Of a DNA stretch of 7,835 nt, positions 1 through 4,936 are shown in pieces. The stretch lies in the NCBI GenBank assembly GCA_044433365.1, contig JAWXTR010000121.1, forward strand, positions 1 through 7,835. Reading direction: 5' to 3'. Position numbers and translations under genes: made by a program. The first letter of the stretch is position 1. Each line of letters opens with the position of its first letter. The DNA is from CAMQVM01 sp044433365. GTDB taxonomy: Bacteria > Bacteroidota > Bacteroidia > Bacteroidales > Rikenellaceae. Under the pieces are notes generated by a model. The model saw only the letters and a list, made by a program, of their open reading frames with translations, did no database searches and was not told where the DNA came from.

Positions 1-2
1 CT

Positions 3-126
3 GTAGAGACGTAGCCCTGCTACGTCTGAGTTTGGATTTGGCTTGGCAAATTCAATTTTGATTGCTATGTAAGCTCATTTTGCTTTGCAAAATTCGATTT
101 TAGACGTAGCAGGGCTACGTCTCTAC
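3..126. repeat. REPIN-like inverted pair of palindromic repeats
   Basis: A 25-bp sequence at 3-27 recurs as a perfect reverse complement at 102-126. Each arm contains its own palindrome: a 9-bp stem (AGACGTAGC/GCTACGTCT) around a 3-nt loop at 7-27, mirrored at 102-122. Two REP-like hairpins in opposite orientation about 75 bp apart is the layout of a REPIN, a non-autonomous element usually mobilised in trans by a RAYT transposase; no such gene is visible here. The spacer holds two loosely similar copies of a TTSGCAAA-ATTCRATTTT stretch (about 43-60 and 84-101). The pair could instead act as a transcription-terminating or mRNA-stabilising structure. Confidence 0.8.
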
Positions 127-163
127 TGCTGTGTGCGGAAATAGTTTTTGAGAAAAATCCAGA

Positions 164-197
164 AAAATAGCTTAAAATTTCAAACCTTTATTCGCAT
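164..197 (-). pseudogene. 3'-end remnant related to the AlbA_2 gene
   Basis: The reverse complement of 174-197 is identical over 24 bp to 6721-6744, the last three codons (Leu-Cys-Glu, stop) and the start of the 3' flank of the AlbA_2 gene. After a 1-nt length difference the match resumes with AGCTATTTT (172 down to 164, compared with 6747-6755) and then fades. None of the rest of the gene is present: base 198 is already the edge of the 168-bp palindromic element. The segment is best read as the tail of a second, otherwise deleted copy of the gene. A non-coding repeat that happens to overlap the stop codon is the alternative. The match itself is directly visible; its origin is inferred. Confidence 0.6.
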
Positions 198-365
198 TAA
201 GTAGGGTAAAATAATTATTGGTGTATTTTTAAAAGTGCTATTGGAGATGAGATTTTTTGCTATTGAATCGAAAATATAGTGGTTCTATATTGAGATTTAA
301 TAGTGAAAAATATCGCTCCAAGAGTGCTATTAAGAATATGGCAATAATTGTTTTACACTACTTAA
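198..365 (-). repeat. 168-bp palindromic MITE-like element, left copy
   Basis: This copy is a base-for-base reverse complement of 4701-4868 with no mismatch or gap over 168 bp. The element has its own imperfect terminal inverted repeats: 199-220 against 342-363, 20 of 22 positions matching. Both ends read TTAAGTAG... inward, and the two halves remain imperfectly complementary up to the centre near 282 (ATATAG, 5-nt loop, CTATAT at 274-290). The transcript could therefore fold into one long hairpin. It starts 14 bp beyond the stop codon of the minus-strand hydrolase, so it could serve as that gene's terminator. A short peptide frame runs through it but looks incidental. No transposase is visible, so it would be non-autonomous. 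TTAA at both ends may be the target duplication, but it blends into the repeat and cannot be separated. Confidence 0.88.
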
Positions 366-379
366 TTATTAATTACGAA

Positions 380-2788
380 TTAATTTAAAATTTTCCCAAC
401 CACATCAACATCATAATTTACAAAAGTTCCCCACTGACCATGCAACCAAAGAAGCACTTTATAACCATCTTTGGCAACAACCATCGGGCGAATATTACGG
501 TATTTTGAATTTGAGGTTATAGCTTCCCATTTAATAGTCGAAATATCGTCAGTAGCACCTACATTACCTCTATAAATCTCATGTTTTCCACCTAAATCTT
601 CGCCAGTCGATGGATTTACATCTGTTGAGATATAGACAGTTGTTGGGTTTTCTGGGTCGAAACAAAGCAGACCTGTATAGCTACTCTCCCACCAATAAAG
701 ACACTTACCACCATAGGCAATTTCTCGGTCGTTCCATTTTTTACCATCCCAAGATGCTATTCGATAGCGGTGGTCGTTGTTGTCGTTATATAGAGTATAG
801 GCGATATGTGGATGGCTCTCACTATCTTTAGCCACTGCGCAAGTCCATGCACTATTAGGCACACTTTCACACTCATAAGGTTTTTTGCGAACCTCACTAC
901 CTGTATATATTTTTTCACCATCGGCAGTACAAAGTGCACCATCTTTAATATCATGAACCTTTTTACCATCAACAGTATAAATAGAACCGTTGCGATACTC
1001 TACATAGTAAAGGCTATTACCATAATCACGAGGGTGAGCATCGGTATAAGAGATACCAACTGTATTTTCGTCAATAGCAATATAACGAGCATAAGGACGA
1101 TTACGACCACCTATATTATCTTGTATTAGTGGCGAACTTTTACTCCATGTTTTTCCCTCATCTTCTGAGGTCATAAATGCAGGGTTGAAAGTTTGACCAT
1201 CACGGAAGAAGTTGTAAAGGCGTTTTTCATCATTCATATAGTATAGGTTCATATATGTAACCCCTGCTTTATAAGGATATTCATGTACAAACTGCTTATT
1301 TTCGCCCCATTTTAGATAGTCGTTAGGGTCAGAGATAGAAAAGTGGTGAATTTTTTCTTTAGCGTGTTTTGCCCACATTGCTAAGATTGAGTTGTCGCTA
1401 CGTACGTAAAAAGCAGGCGTGTCGTGGTCGTCAACCTCAAAGTTTTTGCTCATCACAATTGCACCCTCGTTTTTATTGTTTTTAAGGTCGTAAACACCTA
1501 TACGCACATCACCATTTACACCATCTACACCACCAACGACCAATTTGTCGTTATTGATAATAGCACGAGGATCTTGATACCAACACCAACCACCATTTTC
1601 TAGGAATGTAGTAGCATCTGGATTATCCTCTACAGTTTCTGTAGGGTAAAATTTATTAACAAATTTGTACATCTCAGCCCCAGCAGCTAGGAAAGAGCCT
1701 GAGACATAAAGCTCTGTATAATCTTCGCAGCTTGCTCCAGGTGCAGCACCAACAGGTTGTACCCAACCCACCAAACCGCTATCATGTACACAACCTACAC
1801 AAGCCTCCCACGCTTTTAGAAGCACTGGCTCGTAAGTGGCTCTATCTAAAATACCATTGTTGATACCCCAAGCAAGACCAAAGGTGTAGAATGTAGAACC
1901 GCTCATCTCTATTTTAGGATAGTCAGCTAAGTCGCCAAGCAAACCTGCCGACCATGTACCGTCAGGGCGTTGAATCTCTTTAAGCTTTGCAGCCATCTCC
2001 TTAAAGGTTGTGATATAAAAATCACGACCAGCCCAATTTTCAGGTATTTCAGGAATCATAAGTGCTAAACCGCCAAATACCCAGCCATTCCCACGACCCC
2101 AAAATAGCGACTCTCCATTATTTTCAGTCATCGTTAGATATTTTTTATCTCTAAAGAAAAGATGATCTTTTTTACTCCATAATAGGTCGTAACTTTGGTG
2201 GTATTGGCCATCCATATAGTCCAAATATTTCATATTACCTGTAATATTACTAAGACGTGCCCATACTGTAGGAGCCATAAATAGCGCATCACACCAATAC
2301 CATTGTAGTTTTTTACCCTGCTCACTGACCATAATTGAGTCGAATTGAATTTGGGTTGGCTTAATCATAGCACCTTTATCGTAATACTTCATCATACCAG
2401 TGTAAAATTGACCAACTGCATGGTCGTCGGCATGATACATACGAGTATGTAGACTCCATTTATGTTTACGCCCCATCTCTGTAAGCCAATCATAATATTT
2501 CACATCGTCGGCAACCTCTGCAAACTCAAAAAGACCTGCATAGAATGCACCGCAATGCCACTCTAAATCGTGGTAACGCTCACGGTGGTGCCATTTCTCT
2601 CTATCCTCTTTATCGGGAAGAGCACGATATTTTCCTTGATCTGCAAAAGTGGTAATCTGCCAATCTGCAACCCTTTTAGATACATCCATCACCTCTTGGG
2701 CAGTTGGGACTTTTGCTCCAGATGAGCAACTCGACACAAACAAAAGGGAAATGATTGCGTAAGTTAAGGTTAATACAATTTTTTTCAT
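380..2788 (-). CDS. Lipoprotein GH88/GH105-type unsaturated uronyl hydrolase fused to BNR-type beta-propeller
   Basis: An 802-residue predicted lipoprotein. Residues 1-21 form a signal peptide ending in a lipobox (VSSC, lipidated Cys21), so it should be anchored in the outer membrane or periplasm. Residues about 30-380 resemble the (alpha/alpha)6 barrel of GH88/GH105 enzymes, which release the 4,5-unsaturated uronic acid left on oligosaccharides by polysaccharide lyases. Visible family motifs are WHCGAFYAGLFE (77-88), YWCDALFMAP (164-173, with Asp167 matching the catalytic Asp of YteR-like enzymes) and WGRGNGW (230-236). Residues about 396-800 look like a BNR_4-type beta-propeller, with WCWYQDPRA (401-409), HDTPAF (455-460) and a canonical Asp-box SEDEGKTW (541-548). 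Some propellers of this type are ulvan-lyase-like, so the C-terminal half could be a second catalytic module or a binding domain. The start gives a good signal peptide. No SusC/SusD neighbours are visible; the gene is divergent from trpB. The exact glycan is unknown. Confidence 0.9.
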   Translation of the reverse strand: MKKIVLTLTYAIISLLFVSSCSSGAKVPTAQEVMDVSKRVADWQITTFADQGKYRALPDKEDREKWHHRERYHDLEWHCGAFYAGLFEFAEVADDVKYYDWLTEMGRKHKWSLHTRMYHADDHAVGQFYTGMMKYYDKGAMIKPTQIQFDSIMVSEQGKKLQWYWCDALFMAPTVWARLSNITGNMKYLDYMDGQYHQSYDLLWSKKDHLFFRDKKYLTMTENNGESLFWGRGNGWVFGGLALMIPEIPENWAGRDFYITTFKEMAAKLKEIQRPDGTWSAGLLGDLADYPKIEMSGSTFYTFGLAWGINNGILDRATYEPVLLKAWEACVGCVHDSGLVGWVQPVGAAPGASCEDYTELYVSGSFLAAGAEMYKFVNKFYPTETVEDNPDATTFLENGGWCWYQDPRAIINNDKLVVGGVDGVNGDVRIGVYDLKNNKNEGAIVMSKNFEVDDHDTPAFYVRSDNSILAMWAKHAKEKIHHFSISDPNDYLKWGENKQFVHEYPYKAGVTYMNLYYMNDEKRLYNFFRDGQTFNPAFMTSEDEGKTWSKSSPLIQDNIGGRNRPYARYIAIDENTVGISYTDAHPRDYGNSLYYVEYRNGSIYTVDGKKVHDIKDGALCTADGEKIYTGSEVRKKPYECESVPNSAWTCAVAKDSESHPHIAYTLYNDNNDHRYRIASWDGKKWNDREIAYGGKCLYWWESSYTGLLCFDPENPTTVYISTDVNPSTGEDLGGKHEIYRGNVGATDDISTIKWEAITSNSKYRNIRPMVVAKDGYKVLLWLHGQWGTFVNYDVDVVGKILN

Positions 2789-2821
2789 AATTTATATTTT
2801 TGGGAAATTTTAAAAGTTAAT

Positions 2822-2831
2822 CAAACGTTTG
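2822..2831. promoter_or_regulatory. Perfect palindrome CAAACGTTTG, possible operator
   Basis: A 10-bp perfect palindrome with a central CG lies just downstream of the predicted -7 box of the hydrolase, overlapping the expected transcription start. AAACG/CGTTT half-sites are typical of LacI-family operators, which often control sugar-utilisation genes. No regulator gene is in the window, and a 10-bp palindrome in AT-rich DNA may be chance. Confidence 0.35.
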
Positions 2832-2834
2832 CTG

Positions 2835-2842
2835 CAAAAGTA
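2835..2842 (-). promoter_or_regulatory. Bacteroidota -7 promoter box for the hydrolase gene
   Basis: Read on the minus strand this is TACTTTTG, a full match to the Bacteroidota -7 consensus TAnnTTTG. It lies about 47 bp upstream of the start codon, giving a predicted leader of roughly 40 nt. The expected -33 TTTG is only partly present (about 2864-2867 reads TTTA on the minus strand). Confidence 0.6.
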
Positions 2843-2867
2843 ATAAATTATTTTTAATTATCTATAA

Positions 2868-2983
2868 ATTTATTATAATTTCATTATTTTATCTTTAATA
2901 AACCCAATAAATATAGTTTTTTACCTGTTTTTTGTTAAAATTCCATCTTTTTATTGATGATTTTGAATAATTTTAAAAAATAT
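2868..2983. other. AT-rich divergent intergenic spacer
   Basis: This stretch between the hydrolase promoter and the trp leader promoter is almost entirely A and T with many homopolymer runs. No open reading frame, hairpin or recognisable RNA gene was found in it. It probably serves as upstream DNA for the two divergent promoters. Confidence 0.6.
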
Positions 2984-3015
2984 TTTGTTTTTTTAAAATT
3001 TTATCATTTACTTTG
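2984..3015 (+). promoter_or_regulatory. Promoter of the trp leader and trpB
   Basis: TTTG at 2984-2987, a 20-nt gap and TTACTTTG at 3008-3015 match the Bacteroidota -33/-7 layout (TTTG, 19-21 nt, TAnnTTTG) with one mismatch. An overlapping alternative -7 box, TGCCTTTG, lies at 3014-3021. Transcription would start near 3022, about 45 nt before the leader peptide. Confidence 0.55.
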
Positions 3016-3066
3016 CCTTTGTAAATAAGGGTTAAAATATATTTTAGCTCACAATTATTTAAATTT

Positions 3067-3126
3067 ATGAAAGATATTATTTTTTTAATTAACGCATGGT
3101 CTTGGCGCAACTCAAAAGGGTTGTAG
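3067..3126 (+). CDS. trpL: Trp leader peptide, 19 residues
   Basis: An ATG frame ending in TAG encodes MKDIIFLINAWSWRNSKGL. Two of its 19 residues are Trp, with UGG codons at 3097-3099 and 3103-3105 separated by one Ser codon. That is a very high Trp content, sitting directly upstream of a terminator and a tryptophan synthase gene. Its role would be to sense charged tRNA-Trp through ribosome stalling; the peptide itself is probably not functional. As for most genes in this window there is no clear Shine-Dalgarno sequence, only an A/T-rich stretch before the start. It is too short to be supported by coding statistics alone; the call rests on the Trp codons and context. Confidence 0.75.
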   Translation: MKDIIFLINAWSWRNSKGL

Positions 3127-3198
3127 GCTAGTCGTGTTTAAAAATTTTAAATTTTAAAATTAATATTTTAAACTATATTTTTTTGTAAATATACCTTT

Positions 3199-3227
3199 AG
3201 GCTGCCTTTTTTGGGGCAGCTTTTTTT
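3199..3227 (+). terminator. Intrinsic attenuator terminator before trpB
   Basis: GCTGCC (3201-3206) pairs with GGCAGC (3215-3220) around an 8-nt loop, extended by a G-T wobble and an A-T pair. Seven T residues follow (3221-3227). It is a strong, GC-rich stem in very AT-rich surroundings, located between the leader peptide and the trpB start. Confidence 0.85.
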
Positions 3228-3263
3228 ATTTCTAACTTCTAAAACAATTTAAAACATAAAACA

Positions 3264-4625
3264 ATGGACAAAGTAAAAAGATTTATCTTGCCTGAGAGCG
3301 AGATTCCAACACACTGGTATAATATTGTAGCTGATATGCCTACAAAACCTGAAGCCCCTCTACATCCCGGAACAGGCGAAAAATTAAAAGCAGAAGATTT
3401 ATTTCCTATATTTGCTGAGGAGCTATGTCGTCAAGAGATGAACGACACTGATGCCTATATCGAAATTCCAGAGCCAGTACGTGAGCTTTACAAAAACTAT
3501 CGCTGTACACCTTTAGTACGTGCTTACGGTCTTGAAGAGGCTCTTGGTACACCTGCTCATATCTATTTTAAAAATGAGAGTGTTAGCCCAATTGGTTCAC
3601 ATAAAATCAACTCTGCTATTCCACAGGCATACTACAATAAAATTCAAGGTGTAACAAATATCACAACCGAAACTGGTGCTGGTCAGTGGGGTGCAGCACT
3701 TTCGTATGCGACTCGTGCTTTTGATTTAGAGCTTGCGGTATATATGGTAAAGGTTAGCTATGAACAAAAACCTTATCGCCGTTCGATTATGCAAACTTAT
3801 GGTGCTCAAGTGATTCCATCACCATCTATGTCTACAAAAGCTGGTCGTAAAATCCTTACCGACACCCCTAATAGCCCAGGTTCGCTAGGTATTGCTATCT
3901 CTGAGGCTATTGAGCTTGCTATGGGTACTCCAAACTGTAAATATACGCTTGGTTCGGTTCTAAATCATGTTAGTTTACACCAAACAGTTATTGGTCAAGA
4001 GGCTGTAAAACAGATGGAAATGGCTGGAGAATATCCTGATGTTGTAATTGGTTGTTTTGGTGGTGGTTCTAACTTTAGTGGTATTTCATTCCCTTTCCTA
4101 CGAAATAATTTTTTAGAGGGCAAAAAAACACGTTTTATCGCTGCTGAACCTGCTTCATGCCCTAAACTTACTAAGGGTGTGTTCCGTTACGACTTTGGCG
4201 ACGAGGCTGGCTACACTCCGCTTCTTCCGATGTATACTTTAGGTCATAATTTTACTCCTGCTAGCATCCACGCTGGTGGTCTACGCTATCATGGTGCAGG
4301 TGTGATTGTATCACAACTTTTAAAAGATGGCTTAATTGAAGCAGTAGACATAAAACAACTTGATAGCTTTGAAGCTGGGTGTCTGTTTGCTCGCACTGAG
4401 GGCATTGTACCTGCTCCAGAGTCGTGTCACGCAATCTCAGCAGCTATCGACGAAGCTAAAAAATGTATCGAAACAGGCGAGGAAAAAGTTATTTTATTTA
4501 ACCTATCTGGACACGGTCTTATAGATATGGCATCATACGAAAAATATCTTTCTGGCGACCTTATCAACCATGTTGTAACAGACGAAGAGATTGCCGAAAA
4601 TATTGCAAAACTTGATCAGAAGTAG
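3264..4625 (+). CDS. trpB: Tryptophan synthase beta chain, TrpB2 type
   Basis: A 453-residue PLP enzyme that joins indole and L-serine (or a related serine donor) to make L-tryptophan in the cytoplasm. The long N-terminal region (RFILPESEIPTHWYN, 6-20) and the overall length identify the TrpB2 subfamily rather than the roughly 400-residue TrpB1. Visible active-site features are the Schiff-base lysine Lys114 in GSHKINSA, the catalytic Glu136 in ETGAGQWG, the PLP-phosphate loop GGGSN (266-270), EGIVPAPE (379-386) and Ser415 in NLSGHG. It appears intact. No trpA or other trp gene is adjacent, so it may take indole from elsewhere or act in indole salvage; TrpB2 enzymes often do not partner with TrpA in the usual way. 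The Trp-codon leader and terminator upstream imply repression when tryptophan is plentiful. No Shine-Dalgarno is seen before the ATG. The palindromic element follows 75 bp after the stop. Confidence 0.96.
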   Translation: MDKVKRFILPESEIPTHWYNIVADMPTKPEAPLHPGTGEKLKAEDLFPIFAEELCRQEMNDTDAYIEIPEPVRELYKNYRCTPLVRAYGLEEALGTPAHIYFKNESVSPIGSHKINSAIPQAYYNKIQGVTNITTETGAGQWGAALSYATRAFDLELAVYMVKVSYEQKPYRRSIMQTYGAQVIPSPSMSTKAGRKILTDTPNSPGSLGIAISEAIELAMGTPNCKYTLGSVLNHVSLHQTVIGQEAVKQMEMAGEYPDVVIGCFGGGSNFSGISFPFLRNNFLEGKKTRFIAAEPASCPKLTKGVFRYDFGDEAGYTPLLPMYTLGHNFTPASIHAGGLRYHGAGVIVSQLLKDGLIEAVDIKQLDSFEAGCLFARTEGIVPAPESCHAISAAIDEAKKCIETGEEKVILFNLSGHGLIDMASYEKYLSGDLINHVVTDEEIAENIAKLDQK

Positions 4626-4675
4626 TATAGGTAACTTTTAAATTCTGAATTTTGAGAGATTTTAGAAGTTCCCAT

Positions 4676-4881
4676 AAAAAGGAAATTCTGAAAATTAGCT
4701 TTAAGTAGTGTAAAACAATTATTGCCATATTCTTAATAGCACTCTTGGAGCGATATTTTTCACTATTAAATCTCAATATAGAACCACTATATTTTCGATT
4801 CAATAGCAAAAAATCTCATCTCCAATAGCACTTTTAAAAATACACCAATAATTATTTTACCCTACTTAGAATTTCCTTTTT
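4676..4881. repeat. Outer inverted repeat bracketing the right palindromic element
   Basis: A 13-bp arm at 4676-4688 (AAAAAGGAAATTC) is repeated as its reverse complement at 4869-4881. The right arm abuts the 168-bp element directly, while the left arm is separated from it by 12 unmatched bases (4689-4700). This outer pair is absent from the left copy of the element, so it belongs to the local site or to a longer version of the repeat. Confidence 0.6.
4701..4868 (+). repeat. 168-bp palindromic MITE-like element, right copy
   Basis: Exact reverse complement of 198-365. It lies 75 bp after the trpB stop codon and 68 bp before the AlbA_2 start, ending 17 bp upstream of that gene's -33 box. Relative to transcription of the upstream gene it has the same orientation as the left copy has behind the hydrolase. 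The near full-length self-complementarity would give a long hairpin in read-through RNA, so it could terminate trpB transcription or insulate the AlbA_2 promoter. Perfect identity of two copies 4.3 kb apart implies recent spread, gene conversion or strong constraint. Confidence 0.88.
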
Positions 4882-4903
4882 TTATTTGTTTTAAAACAAA
4901 TAA
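4882..4903. promoter_or_regulatory. 22-bp perfect palindrome over the AlbA_2 promoter -33 box
   Basis: All eleven base pairs match around the centre between 4892 and 4893: TTATTTGTTTT on one side and its exact reverse complement on the other. The palindrome contains the whole -33 TTTG (4885-4888). This is the expected position for an operator bound by a dimeric repressor. The downstream gene encodes a putative DNA-binding protein with a C-terminal winged helix, so autoregulation is a natural guess. The sequence is AT-rich, but a 22-bp perfect match is unlikely by chance. Confidence 0.55.
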
Positions 4904-4915
4904 TTATTATTTTTG
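4885..4915 (+). promoter_or_regulatory. Promoter of the AlbA_2 gene
   Basis: TTTG at 4885-4888, a 19-nt gap and TATTTTTG at 4908-4915 give a complete match to the Bacteroidota TTTG/TAnnTTTG consensus. Transcription would start near 4921, which favours the ATG at 4937 over a GTG at 4928 as the start codon. Confidence 0.75.
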
Positions 4916-4936
4916 TTGAAATAAAGTGTGTTAGGT

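Larger units (their letters stand above)
3022..3227 (+). promoter_or_regulatory. trp attenuation leader RNA (Bacteroid-trp-like)
   Basis: The predicted transcript leader contains, in order, a short peptide frame with two Trp codons, a hairpin right after them (CAACTC 3108-3113 with GGGTTG 3118-3123, loop AAAA), an AU hairpin (about 3172-3192), and an intrinsic terminator 37 nt before trpB. This is the arrangement of ribosome-mediated attenuation: stalling at Trp codons when charged tRNA-Trp is scarce should prevent termination. It agrees with what I recall of the Bacteroid-trp motif found upstream of tryptophan genes in this phylum. I could not find a convincing antiterminator partner for the 5' arm of the terminator, so the switching pairings are unresolved. 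The 5' end is estimated from the promoter. Confidence 0.75.

Noticed and set aside
610..1129. Open frames opposite the hydrolase gene (610-831 and 806-1129 plus, 757-972 minus)
   Set aside because: They overlap a well-supported gene in other frames, have no recognisable domain and show no promoter.
4564..4809. Minus-strand open frame of 81 codons across the trpB end and the right palindrome
   Set aside because: It overlaps trpB antisense and most of it is the palindromic element read through. The left copy encodes the same peptide only because the DNA is identical, and there is no promoter or family resemblance.
198..4868. Composite transposon carrying the hydrolase and trpB
   Set aside because: The inverted repeats contain no transposase, the enclosed genes look like ordinary chromosomal genes with their own promoters, and the tail sequence at 174-197 ties the element to the AlbA_2 gene rather than to the enclosed genes.
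4928..4936. GTG start for the AlbA_2 gene at 4928
   Set aside because: It would leave only about 7 nt of leader after the predicted transcription start and adds three residues outside the domain. The ATG at 4937 fits better, though GTG cannot be excluded.
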